DNA of 31,764 nt from JAQBGV01 sp032128395 (lineage in GTDB: Bacteria > Planctomycetota > UBA8108 > UBA1146): contig JAQBGV010000156.1 of NCBI GenBank assembly GCA_032128395.1, positions 1-31,764 on the forward strand. The letters are read 5' to 3'. Under the pieces are notes generated by a model. It saw nothing but the letters and a program-made list of their open reading frames with translations. It searched no databases and was not told where the DNA came from. Numbering within the stretch: the first letter of the stretch is position 1; each line of letters starts with the position of its first letter. The position numbers were made by a program, and so were the translations under genes. This document shows, piece by piece, positions 8,691-17,075 of this stretch.

Positions 8691-9902
8691 TTAGCAGATC
8701 CCGAGCGGCTGGAACTTCCCGAACGGGCTCTCTCCCTCGAGGCCCCACCACTTCTCGCGGATCGTCGCGTACAGGCGGCGGTAGTCGGTCGTGTGCGGGA
8801 GGTCGTTTTGGACCAGGGAGCCCAGGTCGGGTTGGGAGCCGTGGAGGCCGCCCTTCACCTTTCCGCCGAGGACGAAGTGCGGGGCGGCCGTGCCGTGGTC
8901 GGTGCCGTTGCTGCCGTTCTCCTTCGCGCGTCGGCCGAACTCGGAGTAGGTCGCGATGAGAGTCCGATCCCACAGCCCTGCCTTCTTTAGAGCGAGGCGG
9001 AGCGCGGCGAGGCCCCCGGCGAGTTCGCCGAGCAGGCGGTTGTGATTCGGAAGCTGATTCGCGTGGGTGTCGAACCCACCGTGGAACAGTTTGACGACCC
9101 CGATCGGCACCTCCGCCGCGAGCAACTGCGCCGCGGTCTCGCACTGGCGACCGAAGTTGTTCCGCGGGAAGTCGACGCCGAGCTTCGGGGCGGCCTTCCT
9201 GCGCTCTTCGATCATCTTCGCGGCGTGCCGGATCTCCTCGTTCACCTCGAGGACCCGATCGAGGGCGCGATGCCCCGCGTGACCGGGGATCGGCCTGAGT
9301 TTCTTCGCCTCTCGCTCGAACTGCTCCGGGGACTGCAATACGATGTTCGCCATGTCCGAGCCGTCGAGGGGGCCCGGGTTCCCCCTTCCGAGGATGATCG
9401 CGTCGGCCGCGCGCCCCTCGGGACGCACGCTCCGCTGCAATGTGCGCGCGAGCCAGCCATCGCCGAGGAACTCGTCGCTGTTGCTGCCGGTCTCCCAAAT
9501 CTCGATCGACCGGAAGTGCGACCGGTTGGGTGCGTCGTATCCGAGGCCGAGCACCACGCCGAGTTCCCGACCGTCCCAGGCGCTCGCGAGCGGACGCAGC
9601 GCACCGTGCAGCGCGAGGTCATCGGTGAGGGGCACCAGCCCATCGGAGGCGAGGGCGAGGCGGGGACGCAGTTGGCGGTAGCGCTCGTCCCGGTGGGGGA
9701 CGACGGTGTTCAGGCCATCATTGCCGCCGGAGAGCTCGACGAGGATGACGATCCGTCCGTTCGGTCCGATGCCGAAGGCGTTCGGGATCCCCGTGGTGGG
9801 CTCATCGGCGAGCCACGAGAGCGCGCGGCCGTACAGAGGTGGGCAGAAGAGCGGGAGGCAGGCGAGGCCACCGATCCGGATGAAGTCGCGTCTGTCGAGC
9901 AT
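8691..9902 (-). CDS. DUF1501 protein, Tat-exported (sulfatase-like fold)
   Basis: 403-residue DUF1501 protein. The ATG at 9902 is chosen because it begins a twin-arginine signal, MLDRRDFIRIGGLACLPLF; an upstream open frame up to 10067 overlaps the preceding gene and is low-complexity. Visible family landmarks are the acidic and asparagine-rich VELSGGNDGLNTVVPHRDERY after the signal, HGALRPLASAWDGRELGVVLGLGYDAPNRSHF (positions about 95-125), FHGGFDTHANQ and TLIATYSEFGRRAKENGSNGTDHGTAA. The family is distantly alkaline-phosphatase-like, and conserved Asp/His residues could hold metal. Its job is unknown; such proteins are exported folded and are very common in planctomycetes beside DUF1800 partners, as here, where the DUF1800 stop is 11 bases upstream. 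Confidence 0.9.
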   Translation of the reverse strand: MLDRRDFIRIGGLACLPLFCPPLYGRALSWLADEPTTGIPNAFGIGPNGRIVILVELSGGNDGLNTVVPHRDERYRQLRPRLALASDGLVPLTDDLALHGALRPLASAWDGRELGVVLGLGYDAPNRSHFRSIEIWETGSNSDEFLGDGWLARTLQRSVRPEGRAADAIILGRGNPGPLDGSDMANIVLQSPEQFEREAKKLRPIPGHAGHRALDRVLEVNEEIRHAAKMIEERRKAAPKLGVDFPRNNFGRQCETAAQLLAAEVPIGVVKLFHGGFDTHANQLPNHNRLLGELAGGLAALRLALKKAGLWDRTLIATYSEFGRRAKENGSNGTDHGTAAPHFVLGGKVKGGLHGSQPDLGSLVQNDLPHTTDYRRLYATIREKWWGLEGESPFGKFQPLGIC

Positions 9903-9913
9903 GGGACCGCTCT

Positions 9914-11470
9914 CTATTTGAGCTGGTAGGTCGGGTCGAGGAGGAGCCGCTCCAGGGTGGTGAGGGGGAGCTCCCCTTCTTCGCGGTCGATCACCGGGGT
10001 GAGTGGGTTGAGACGCTCCGCGAGCGCACGGGCACGCTCCGCGTCGGTCTCGCCGAGGCCTGCCCAAGCGGTGCGCAGCATCGCCATCGCCGGAGTGACG
10101 GGTCGCGCTCCCCCGCGCCGGCGGCGGCGGTCGCTCGGGCGATCGCTTCCGGTGGGTTCCATCCCGGGGTCCATGCCAGGATCCATCTTCGGCTGGTCAC
10201 TGCCGGCCCGTCGGTCGTTCCGCCGTCCCGCGACTTGCACACCTGTCGTCGCGCGCTCGAGGAACTGCCGGCGCGTGAGGAGCGAGCTCGAGGTGATCCA
10301 ACGATCACCGCCCGGCCACCCTTTCACGTTCGGCGGGTCGAACAGGTCCTGACCCATCGTCGCCGCCGCACGGTAGAGACTCTCCGGGGGTACTCCTTCG
10401 AGTCCGAGGAGGCGCGTGGTTCCGACCACCAGATCGACCGGGGAGCGGATCAGCGCCCCTCGGTTCTGTTCCGCCCAAAATCCCGGGGAGAGCAACACCG
10501 CCTCGTAGAGGGGGCGCAATTCGTAGCCGGAGTCGCGGAACACCCGGGCGAGACGCTCCACCTCGGAGCGCGGTGGTTCGGGGGCGACGAAGGCGAGCCA
10601 GAGCTCCTCGACGATGTATTCGGCGGCCCGCGGCTGGTCGAGGACGATGTCGAGGATGTCGTGGACTTCGTGGCGCCCCGTCTTCCCGAAGAAGGTCTTC
10701 TCCCCCGCGTCATGTTGCCGCGCGATCAGGTGGACCTCGCCGCTGCGGCTATCGACCTTCCAACCGGTGAATGCCCGGGCCGCCGCCTGGATATCGTCCT
10801 CGGTGTAGTGTCCCTCCCCGAGCGTGAAGAGTTCGAGAAGTTCTCGGGCGTAGTTCTCGTTCGGTCGCCCGCGATTGTTCTGCTGGGTATCGAGGTAGAT
10901 CACCATCGCGGCGTCGAGGCTCACCGCTTCGAGGAAGGTCCGGAAGTTGCCCAGAGCGTGTTCGCGCAGGAGCGCGTTCTGTTGCCACACGAAGTGGGGG
11001 ACGTTCACCTTGCGCGACTCGGAAACGAAGTGATTGTGCCAGAACAGCACCAGTCGCTCGGTCAGCGGCGAGTCGGTGAGAGCCATCTCGCAGATCCACC
11101 ACGCCTTGAGCTGCTGGATCCGCTGACGACGGATGCGCTGGTATTCCCTTCGCTCTTCCTCGCTCGCTCCGCGGGGGATGGCGCGGTCGACGAGCGGGGT
11201 CTCGAGGAACGCGGGAGGTGGAATCAGGCTCTCGGTCTGAACCCCATCGAGCAGAGCACCGACCGCCTCTTCACGGGTGAGGCGAGCCGTCCGATCGATC
11301 TCTTCCAGCGTGCCGCCAAACCCGGCGCGGGCGAGCAGATGTCGTGCATCGGAGACTCCCATCGGCGCTCCGATGACCGGGGAAGCCACCTCCGGGGAAG
11401 ACGTCGCCGGGGAGGGGGGCGGGATGGGGTCGCCGAAAAGGGCCAATCCGACGAGGCACCAGGCGATCAT
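9914..11470 (-). CDS. DUF1800 protein, exported
   Basis: 518-residue DUF1800 protein. The ATG at 11470 is supported by a strong ribosome site, GGAAGGAG five bases upstream, and by the signal peptide MIAWCLVGLALFGDP that it begins. Family motifs in order: DARHLLARAGFGGTLEEID near 40-58, LVLFWHNHFVSESRKV, NARELLELFTLGEGHYTEDDI (preceded by RGRPNEN), AARAFTGWKV and PPNVKGWPGGDRWI. A low-complexity linker with MDPGMDPGMEP and an Arg run sits near 430-465 and may be a flexible surface segment. The function is unknown. DUF1800 and DUF1501 are usually encoded side by side and probably act together in the periplasm or at the cell surface. First gene of the two-gene operon. Confidence 0.9.
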   Translation of the reverse strand: MIAWCLVGLALFGDPIPPPSPATSSPEVASPVIGAPMGVSDARHLLARAGFGGTLEEIDRTARLTREEAVGALLDGVQTESLIPPPAFLETPLVDRAIPRGASEEERREYQRIRRQRIQQLKAWWICEMALTDSPLTERLVLFWHNHFVSESRKVNVPHFVWQQNALLREHALGNFRTFLEAVSLDAAMVIYLDTQQNNRGRPNENYARELLELFTLGEGHYTEDDIQAAARAFTGWKVDSRSGEVHLIARQHDAGEKTFFGKTGRHEVHDILDIVLDQPRAAEYIVEELWLAFVAPEPPRSEVERLARVFRDSGYELRPLYEAVLLSPGFWAEQNRGALIRSPVDLVVGTTRLLGLEGVPPESLYRAAATMGQDLFDPPNVKGWPGGDRWITSSSLLTRRQFLERATTGVQVAGRRNDRRAGSDQPKMDPGMDPGMEPTGSDRPSDRRRRRGGARPVTPAMAMLRTAWAGLGETDAERARALAERLNPLTPVIDREEGELPLTTLERLLLDPTYQLK

Positions 11471-11652
11471 GAGCACTCCTTCCGGGGGTCGATTCGACAG
11501 GATTGCCGCGTGGGCACCACGATAACCCCGCAACCGGGCGATGGGTTGCACTCGTCGATCGGGTGGCCTCGCCTCCGACGATTCGGGACAATGCCGGGTC
11601 CGCTTCCTTCCACGTTCGGGTGGGTGGGGCGGGGGAGGGAGTTCCCTGGTCG

Positions 11653-12186
11653 ATGAACGAGTCCGCAGCGCGCCACGTGGTCCGCTACCAGTTGACCTGG
11701 CCCGAATACTGGCGTTCCCACGAGATCTGTTGGCGAGCCGCGACCGGTCGGCTCTTCCTCCGGCTCGTCCCCGCGACCGGACTGATCGCGATCCTGACCG
11801 GGTTCGTGCTGGTCTTCATCGACGGCCCCGCCGACTTCGCGCCGTATTTCTGGGTGTTCGGCGCGGCTTTCCTCGGCACCAAGGCCGCTCGCTGGCACGG
11901 CGCGCGCCGCAACTATCGTCGACGCGCGGATGGCGCCGTGGTCGAGGTCGCATGGGACGAGGCGGGGATCTCGATATCCGAGGGGGAGACGCCGACTCGC
12001 TCGGTCCCCTGGGAGAGCGCTCGCGTGGCGCTCCTCACGAGTGAGGGCTTTCTCATCGAGATGAAGGAGGGAGCGGGGATCTGGCTGCCATTCTCGGGAT
12101 TCACGAAGGCGGAGGAGATCGACGGATTCGAAGCGGAGATCCGCGAACGGAGCATCCCGATCTTGAACCGCAGCACTGTGGGGTAA
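11653..12186 (+). CDS. YcxB-like membrane protein
   Basis: 177-residue protein with the architecture of the YcxB-like family. An N-terminal strand segment (RYQLTWPEYWRSH) is followed by two transmembrane helices at roughly 31-53 and 60-78, and a C-terminal cytosolic domain with VEVAWDEAGISISEGE, RSVPWESARVAL and FLIEMKEGAGIWLPFSGF. That alternating strand pattern around a P-W-x-x-I/A motif is the YcxB signature. The function is not known. The ATG at 11653 is preferred because it directly precedes the conserved domain; a GGGAGGGAG stretch lies about 12 bases upstream, somewhat far. Transcribed divergently from the DUF1800 operon and converging on the aldolase gene with 16 bases between stops. 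Confidence 0.75.
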   Translation: MNESAARHVVRYQLTWPEYWRSHEICWRAATGRLFLRLVPATGLIAILTGFVLVFIDGPADFAPYFWVFGAAFLGTKAARWHGARRNYRRRADGAVVEVAWDEAGISISEGETPTRSVPWESARVALLTSEGFLIEMKEGAGIWLPFSGFTKAEEIDGFEAEIRERSIPILNRSTVG

Positions 12187-12202
12187 TAGGTAGCTCAGGA
12201 CA

Positions 12203-13228
12203 CTAGGGCGAGCCAGCGCTCTCCATCGTGCGCTCGTATCGGCCCGAACGAGCCGCACCGTTCAGCCGCGCCCGATGATCGAATGCCGCGGCCCCGGCGG
12301 ACAGATTCTCGTGTTTCCCCCCCCAGGCGCGCATCGCGGCCTGCTGGAGGGCACGTCCGTAGCTGAAGGTCAGCTCCCACGGGTGAGGACCGGCGCGGTT
12401 CATCGCATCCAGGTGGGCGGTAGCGAGCTCGTCGCTCTGTCCTCCGGAGAGGAACGCGATCCCCGGCACTGCCGCGGGGACACGACGACGGAGCGTCTCG
12501 ACGGTTCGTCGGGCGACTTCTTGGATCGACGCCTGCTCCTGGCCATCGCTCCCGGAGATCACCATGTTCGGCTTGAGGACCATCCCCTCGAGCAGCACCC
12601 CTTGCGCGTGTAACTCCCGGAACACCACGGAGAGCGTCTCATCGGTGACGTTTTGACAGCGATCGATGGAGTGGGTGCCGTCCATCAGCACTTCGGGCTC
12701 GACGATCGGAACGATCCCCGCCTCCTGACAGAGGGCGGCGTACCGCGCGAGAGCGTGGGCGTTCGCCTCGAGGCAGGCGCGCGAGGGGATCCCGCTCCCG
12801 ATCGTGATCACCGCGCGCCATTTCGCGAAACGACCCCCGAGTTCGTGATACTCCGCGAGTCGTTCGCGCAGTCCGTCGAGGCCCTCGGTGATCGTCTCTC
12901 CGGGATGCCCGGCGAGTCGTTTGGCGCCCGTATCGACCTTGATCCCGGGGACGATCCCCTTGCTCGCGAGGAAGTGGGGGAACGGCACTCCGTCGGATGT
13001 CGATTGCCGGATCGTCTCGTCGTACAGGATCACTCCGCTGATCGCCTCGGCGGACGCATCGGCGGTGAAGAACATCTCGCGGTAGAGCCGGCGGTTCTCT
13101 TCGGAGGACTCGATGCCGAGTGCGGCGAACCGCTTCGTGATCGTCCCGTGGCTCTCGTCCGCGGCGAGGATCCCCTTGCCGGGAGCCACCATCGCGCGTG
13201 CGATTGTCACGAGTGCGGTCGTGTCCAT
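12203..13228 (-). CDS. Class I fructose-bisphosphate aldolase
   Basis: 341-residue class I (Schiff-base) aldolase that interconverts fructose 1,6-bisphosphate with glyceraldehyde 3-phosphate and dihydroxyacetone phosphate in glycolysis and gluconeogenesis. The animal-type catalytic set is visible: Lys97 in GIKVDTG, Lys136 in FAKWRAV, Glu177 and Glu179 in VEPEV, and the Schiff-base Lys219 in VLKPNMV, with spacings equal to muscle aldolase Lys107, Lys146, Glu187, Glu189 and Lys229. APGKGILAADES and FLSGGQSDELAT are further family signatures. Start ATG 13228 has GGGAGG six bases upstream. The C-terminus is slightly shorter than in animal enzymes and lacks the final tyrosine. It appears to be transcribed alone. 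Confidence 0.96.
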   Translation of the reverse strand: MDTTALVTIARAMVAPGKGILAADESHGTITKRFAALGIESSEENRRLYREMFFTADASAEAISGVILYDETIRQSTSDGVPFPHFLASKGIVPGIKVDTGAKRLAGHPGETITEGLDGLRERLAEYHELGGRFAKWRAVITIGSGIPSRACLEANAHALARYAALCQEAGIVPIVEPEVLMDGTHSIDRCQNVTDETLSVVFRELHAQGVLLEGMVLKPNMVISGSDGQEQASIQEVARRTVETLRRRVPAAVPGIAFLSGGQSDELATAHLDAMNRAGPHPWELTFSYGRALQQAAMRAWGGKHENLSAGAAAFDHRARLNGAARSGRYERTMESAGSP

Positions 13229-13435
13229 GCGCGCCCTCCCCACTCCTCGGACGACTGAGCCTCGGCTGTCCGAAGGGTCGTTTTACCGGCTCGGAGAGGG
13301 GTCGGGAAGGAATTGGGAGGGAAGGGGTGAGCTTCGACACGTGCAGACCCCGGGCCCGACCGGAGAAAACCCCGGAGCAGGGGGAAGCCGAGGCGGGAGG
13401 AAGTCGGGGCGGGGTCGCGAGGTCGAGACGGCAGT

Positions 13436-13543
13436 TCAGCCGTTCTTCTTCTCCGCGCGGTTCCGCGCCTTCCGGCGACGTGAATTCGCCGGGCGCTTCC
13501 CGTGGTTCGCCTTCTTCACTGGTCTTTGATTCCGGTTCGTCAT
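13436..13543 (-). CDS. 35-residue basic peptide with KKANHGKRP motif, hypothetical
   Basis: Short frame encoding MTNRNQRPVKKANHGKRP followed by an Arg/Lys/Asn-rich tail (NSRRRKARNRAEKKNG). About 40% of residues are Lys or Arg and there are no hydrophobic segments, the composition of small ribosome-associated or nucleic-acid-binding peptides such as bTHX or bL36-type proteins, although it matches neither by sequence. I recall similar anonymous short proteins with this VKKANHGKRP core, but cannot verify that here. The ribosome site is weak. It lies 207 bases upstream of the aldolase gene on the same strand. It could be a chance frame; the even spread of basic residues and the motif argue for a real gene. 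Confidence 0.5.
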   Translation of the reverse strand: MTNRNQRPVKKANHGKRPANSRRRKARNRAEKKNG

Positions 13544-13900
13544 GGCAGCGGAAGTCTACCGGCTTCCGACGGGTCGTCAACCGGTCCCATCCGAGCGCGC
13601 GCGGCGCCCAACTGGCGATCGACTCCCCGGCGGGCAGCCGCGAGCGGGCCCCGGCGATTCTTCGAAATGGACCCGTTCGCGGGGGGGGCGAGTCGCGAGG
13701 GCGCATCGGTTCCAAGAGCGGCTTCTGGAGGGCGTTGGAGCGTGTTCCTCCCCTCCTCCGACCAGCCCTCGTTCGACGACCTCGGGATTGTCTCGCATAC
13801 TTGTGATGAGCGACCCATGCGCGCGAGAGTTCGAAGAAGGCCCGCCCTCGAGAGGGGCGCGCGCCGCGCAGGTGACGGTTGCGCGAGAGAAGGGGGATCG
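13544..13900. other. Gene-free 357-base stretch
   Basis: No frame here looks coding on either strand. It separates the basic-peptide gene (minus) from the HPt-like gene (plus) and contains one possible promoter for the latter near its right end. Confidence 0.6.
13772..13801 (+). promoter_or_regulatory. Possible sigma-70-type promoter for the HPt-like gene
   Basis: TTCGAC and CATACT are separated by 18 bases, each matching four of six consensus positions. Transcription would start near 13808 and leave an untranslated leader of about 90 bases before the ATG at 13901. Confidence 0.3.
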
Positions 13901-14236
13901 ATGTGGTTCGAGTCGGAGCCTATCTTCGATGAGGCCAGAGTGGTCGAAGAATTGGACGGCGATCGCGAGCTCCTGTTCGAGATCGTCGAGCTGTACCGAG
14001 AGAAGATTATCGGCTCCTTCGAGAAGCTCTCGGCCCTGCCGCGGGGATCCCGAGAATCACTGCGCATCGCCTCGGACATCGCAGAGCACGCGGCGCGGAT
14101 CCGCGCCTGTCGGCTCGAGCGTCTGGCGCGAGAGCTCGTGATGCTCGACCCCTCCCCCGGCCCGATCGGCGAGGCGGTCTCGCGTCTCGAGATAGAATAC
14201 GAGCAGTTCCTCGCCGAGACCCAGCTGATGATCTGA
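13901..14236 (+). CDS. HPt-like (histidine phosphotransfer) protein with degenerate motif
   Basis: 111-residue, all-helical acidic protein. FDEARVVEELDGDRELLFEI followed by VELYREKI resembles the first helices of HPt domains, and a histidine (His63 in IAEHAARIRACRLERLARELV) falls where HPt proteins carry their phosphorylated histidine. The canonical H-x-L-K-G-x-A motif is changed to H-A-A-R-I-R-A: lysine is replaced by arginine and the small glycine by isoleucine, which may impair phosphotransfer or partner docking. The ATG at 13901 has AAGGGGG four bases upstream. It stands alone, with no histidine kinase or response regulator nearby. The assignment rests on pattern similarity and could be wrong; a plain helical bundle is the alternative. 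Confidence 0.5.
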   Translation: MWFESEPIFDEARVVEELDGDRELLFEIVELYREKIIGSFEKLSALPRGSRESLRIASDIAEHAARIRACRLERLARELVMLDPSPGPIGEAVSRLEIEYEQFLAETQLMI

Positions 14237-14354
14237 GCTCCCCGGAGCTGCACGGGTTCACCGCCGAGCGGGCTTGCACCCCACCCCCCATCCCGGCAAG
14301 ATTCGTCCTCCGCCCCGCGCGACCAACTGCAGGGCGACGGGAGGACCGGGACGC

Positions 14355-15164
14355 ATGGGGGCGAGAGCGGAAGGTGGGAACTCGAGCGAGGGAGGGGACT
14401 CAGGGACGGGAGGGAATAGCGAAGCGACGCCCGTCGAGATTTCCCCGAGCCGCTCTGCTAGTCCGCGCCGCGTCGGTTCCGAGAATGTCGACAACGCCCT
14501 CCTGACCCGATTTCCCGCCGCGAACTTGACCGTCCTCGCGCATCTCTATCGCGGCGAGCTCGCCCGTTCGAACGTCTGGCGTCAGAAGATGGACCTGACC
14601 ACCCACTGGGCGGTGATCACGACCACCGCCATGGTCTCCCTCTCGTTCACGAATCCCCGCGCCGATCACCTGATCCTGCCGTTCTGCTCCCTGATCATCT
14701 TCCTTCTGCTCGTCGTCGAGTCTCGCCGGTACCGTTTCTACGATGTCTGGCGCGCCCGCGTGCGCATGCTCGAGGTGCACTTGATGGTCCCCGCGCTCTA
14801 CAACGACAAGGCGCTGATCGAGGGGGACTGGCGCGAAGTGCTCTGCAACGACCTGCTGATGCCGACCTACAAGATGGGGACGTGGGAGGCGATCGGACGT
14901 CGGCTGGCCCGAACCTACGGCTATCTGTTCGTGATCGCTCTGCTCGCCTGGCTCTACAAGGTGCAGATGGTCGCATCCGAGAGCGCTGAGCTCGATTTCT
15001 TCCACGCGTTCGCCACCGGGGGGTTCGCCCCGGAGGTAGTGATCGGTGTCGTCGGAGGGCTCCACGCAGGGCTGCTGATCATCCTCTTCGCGACGCGGCG
15101 ATCCCGCAATGCGAGCGGAGAGATCCGTCGCAAAGACCCCAACCGCCGCCGCTGGCCGATCTGA
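14355..15164 (+). CDS. DUF2270 integral membrane protein
   Basis: 269-residue membrane protein. After a Gly/Ser-rich N-terminus (1-45) comes the DUF2270 core: LTVLAHLYRGELARSNVWRQ, MDLTTHWAVITTTAMVSLSF, two closely spaced helices to about residue 117, then SRRYRFYDVWRARVRMLEVH and YNDKALIEGDWREVL. Two further helices lie near 195-213 and 228-252, giving four membrane spans in all. The function of the family is unknown. The start is uncertain: ATG 14355 has GGGAGG about ten bases upstream, and the conserved part begins only near residue 50. The next small membrane-protein gene starts seven bases after its stop, so the two are probably co-transcribed. Confidence 0.78.
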   Translation: MGARAEGGNSSEGGDSGTGGNSEATPVEISPSRSASPRRVGSENVDNALLTRFPAANLTVLAHLYRGELARSNVWRQKMDLTTHWAVITTTAMVSLSFTNPRADHLILPFCSLIIFLLLVVESRRYRFYDVWRARVRMLEVHLMVPALYNDKALIEGDWREVLCNDLLMPTYKMGTWEAIGRRLARTYGYLFVIALLAWLYKVQMVASESAELDFFHAFATGGFAPEVVIGVVGGLHAGLLIILFATRRSRNASGEIRRKDPNRRRWPI

Positions 15165-15171
15165 GCGAGCG

Positions 15172-15543
15172 ATGCCCCTCTTCGTGAAAGTCTCTCTCGT
15201 CTTGTCGACGTTGGTCCTCATCGGGATCTACGTCGGCGTCGCACTGAGAAGAGATCCCAAGCGCCATGTCCCTATCATGATCACCTGCGGGATCGTGGAC
15301 ATTCTGCTCGTCGTTGCGATCGTCGCCATCCGCCACGCCCTGCCGACCGCGATGCACCCCGAGACGTGGATCCTCCGGGTCCATCTCGCCTTTTCGATCC
15401 CCGCGCTCTTCTGCTGGTTCGCGGCGTTCATCTCGGGGAGCCAGCGGAGGCGAGGGCGTTGGGTCCGGTTCCACAAGATCAACGCGATCGTGTTCCTGAT
15501 CTGCCGGACCGGCAATTGGGCGACGAGTTTCTTCGTGTACTAG
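15172..15543 (+). CDS. Small four-helix membrane protein, DUF420-like, hypothetical
   Basis: 123 residues with four predicted transmembrane helices (about 4-25, 33-53, 66-88 and 98-118). Histidines sit at or near helix ends: His32, His55, His71 and His101. This layout recalls DUF420/CtaM-type proteins and small haem-binding four-helix proteins, but I cannot match a full family signature, so the name is tentative. The ATG at 15172 lies just downstream of the DUF2270 stop with a weak GAGCGAG site. It converges on the TPR-protein gene, with ten bases between stops. Confidence 0.65.
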   Translation: MPLFVKVSLVLSTLVLIGIYVGVALRRDPKRHVPIMITCGIVDILLVVAIVAIRHALPTAMHPETWILRVHLAFSIPALFCWFAAFISGSQRRRGRWVRFHKINAIVFLICRTGNWATSFFVY

Positions 15544-15553
15544 ACCGAGGAAC

Positions 15554-16612
15554 TCACGGCCTTCGCCAGCGGTCCGCCTCCGCCTTCGCGCCCCGCTTCT
15601 CGAGCATCTCGATCAGTGGCGCTCGCAACTCCTCCATCGGCGGGATCCGGCCGAGCAGCATCGTGCACAGCCCTTCCGCATCTTCGTTGCGCCCGAGCGC
15701 ACACAATGCCGCAACCGCCCCGAGCGGAGGGCGGGGATCGAAGGAGAGCACGCTCGAAGCGCGGCTGTACCAGGTCAGCGCAACTCCGTGTGCGCCGAGC
15801 TCGGCGTGGACTCGGCCGAGTTCGAGCAGGCTCTCGGCATCCCCCGGCCCTCCGGTGAGCCGCTCCTCGAGGAGCGAGATCCGCTGCTTTCCTTCGAGGA
15901 TCCGGCGGTATCTCTCCCACGCGGCTTCGCTCTCCACGGTGCGATCGAGGCGACCGAGCGCGAGCGCCCGGTTGTACGCGGCGCCGTGGTGGAGGGGATC
16001 GACGCCGAGCACCTCCGAGAGCGCGGTCTCCGCCTCGGCGTCGCGACCGTGTGCGATGTCGAGGAGCGCGAGTCGGTAGCGCGCACGCTGGAATCCGGAG
16101 TCGATGCGGAGGGTCTCGCGGAACGCGTCGACGGCGGCGTCATCGTCCCCGAGCGCCTGACGGGAGAGTCCGATCCCGAACGACCCCTGTGCGCGCCGCT
16201 GGGGAGTCTCTGCACTCCGCATCGCCTCGAATACCTCGATCGCTTCGTCGTGCCGATCGAGTCCCTGGAGCGCACGCCCGTAGTTGAACAGTTTTCCCTG
16301 GTACGTCCCATCGAGTGCGACCGCACGGGCGAACGCCTCGACCGCCTCGGCGGGTCGATCGAGCGCGAAGAACGCCTCCCCGTGGAGTGCGTGCAACCCG
16401 GGATCGTCGGGAAACTGTTCGAGGTGCGGTCGAATCGCCTCGAGAGCCTGTACCGCCTGTTTCGCGACGAGGAGTTCGCGGATCGAGTTGCGAATGGCGA
16501 GAAGCGGAGTGGGATCTGCCTGGGACGCAGCAACCGTGGACCAGGCGAGGACGACAGCGATCAGCAGGGGGAGCGATCGCGATCTTGGGATCGTCTGGGG
16601 GAGAATCGTCAT
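15554..16612 (-). CDS. Exported tetratricopeptide-repeat protein
   Basis: 352-residue protein beginning with a signal peptide (SRSLPLLIAVVLAWSTVAASQA, cleavage probably near residue 31). It then consists of tandem TPR helices. Clear units include PGLHALHGEAFFALDRPAEA, GKLFNYGRALQGLDRHDEA, FGIGLSRQALGDDDAAVDAF, ARYRLALLDIAHGRDAEAE and AAYNRALALGRLDRTVESEA. A shorter set of helices ends the protein. TPR arrays act as protein-binding scaffolds; the partner is unknown. The ATG at 16612 is chosen because it begins the signal peptide and has AGGA eight bases upstream. A possible promoter lies at 16641-16670. It is the only gene on this strand between the four-helix protein and the tRNA terminator. 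Confidence 0.82.
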   Translation of the reverse strand: MTILPQTIPRSRSLPLLIAVVLAWSTVAASQADPTPLLAIRNSIRELLVAKQAVQALEAIRPHLEQFPDDPGLHALHGEAFFALDRPAEAVEAFARAVALDGTYQGKLFNYGRALQGLDRHDEAIEVFEAMRSAETPQRRAQGSFGIGLSRQALGDDDAAVDAFRETLRIDSGFQRARYRLALLDIAHGRDAEAETALSEVLGVDPLHHGAAYNRALALGRLDRTVESEAAWERYRRILEGKQRISLLEERLTGGPGDAESLLELGRVHAELGAHGVALTWYSRASSVLSFDPRPPLGAVAALCALGRNEDAEGLCTMLLGRIPPMEELRAPLIEMLEKRGAKAEADRWRRP

Positions 16613-16640
16613 GCGGTCCGTCCTGCAGAAGGTCGGCCCG

Positions 16641-16670
16641 ATGGTAGCACGCCCAGAGGACCCCGGTGAA
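16641..16670 (-). promoter_or_regulatory. Possible promoter of the exported TPR gene
   Basis: On the minus strand TTCACC and TACCAT are separated by 18 bases, each four of six to consensus, 28 bases upstream of the ATG at 16612 and just downstream of the tRNA terminator. Confidence 0.33.
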
Positions 16671-16713
16671 GCCGCGCGAGCGCAGGACCAGTGGAGCACA
16701 GGAAACCACGCAT

Positions 16714-16744
16714 GAAAAAAACCCGCCGGGCCGGGCCCGGCGAG
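16714..16744 (-). terminator. Rho-independent terminator of the tRNA operon
   Basis: On the minus strand an 8-bp all-G/C stem (CGCCGGGC pairing with GCCCGGCG, 16724-16742) with a 3-base loop is followed by seven T residues (16715-16721). It ends the tRNA-Leu/tRNA-Val transcript 16 bases after the tRNA-Val. Confidence 0.92.
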
Positions 16745-16759
16745 TTTGCACGTTTCGAA

Positions 16760-16832
16760 TGGGCGATACTGGATTTGAACCAGTGACTTCTACCGTGTGA
16801 AGGTAGCACTCTAGCCGCTGAGTTAATCGCCC
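16760..16832 (-). tRNA. tRNA-Val(CAC)
   Basis: Complete cloverleaf of 73 bases. The acceptor stem is GGGCGAT/ATCGCCC with discriminator A, the anticodon stem CTACC/GGTAG holds loop TTCACAC (anticodon CAC, reading GUG), and the T stem ACTGG/CCAGT holds loop TTCAAAT. No CCA is encoded. It is second in a two-tRNA operon. Its acceptor, T and anticodon stems match those of tRNA-Val(TAC) at 31628. Confidence 0.96.
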
Positions 16833-16978
16833 GTGGTTCGCCGAACCGAATGCCCCTGTGACCGACGCCGTGAGGACCAGCACGCCACTTCTCCGCGTCG
16901 TTTGGCACCACGGCTAGTCGGTCTTCTGAGGCCACGCTGAACGAATTCTCCAACGCGTCAGCGGTGGAATCGAAAAAA

Positions 16979-17064
16979 TGCCGAAGAGAGGACTCGAACC
17001 TCCACCCGCGTTGAAGCGGACTAGGACCTGAACCTAGCGCGTCTGCCAATTCCGCCACTTCGGC
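16979..17064 (-). tRNA. tRNA-Leu(CAG)
   Basis: 86-base class II tRNA. The acceptor stem is GCCGAAG/CTTCGGC with discriminator A, the anticodon stem CTAGG/CCTAG holds loop TTCAGGT (anticodon CAG, reading CUG), a long variable arm is built on CCGC...GCGG, and the T arm has loop TTCGAGT. CCA is not encoded. The 146-base spacer to tRNA-Val holds a hairpin (CCACGCTGA with TCAGCGGTGG, 16933-16967), which could be a processing signal. Confidence 0.96.
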
Positions 17065-17075
17065 AAGGGCGGGGG

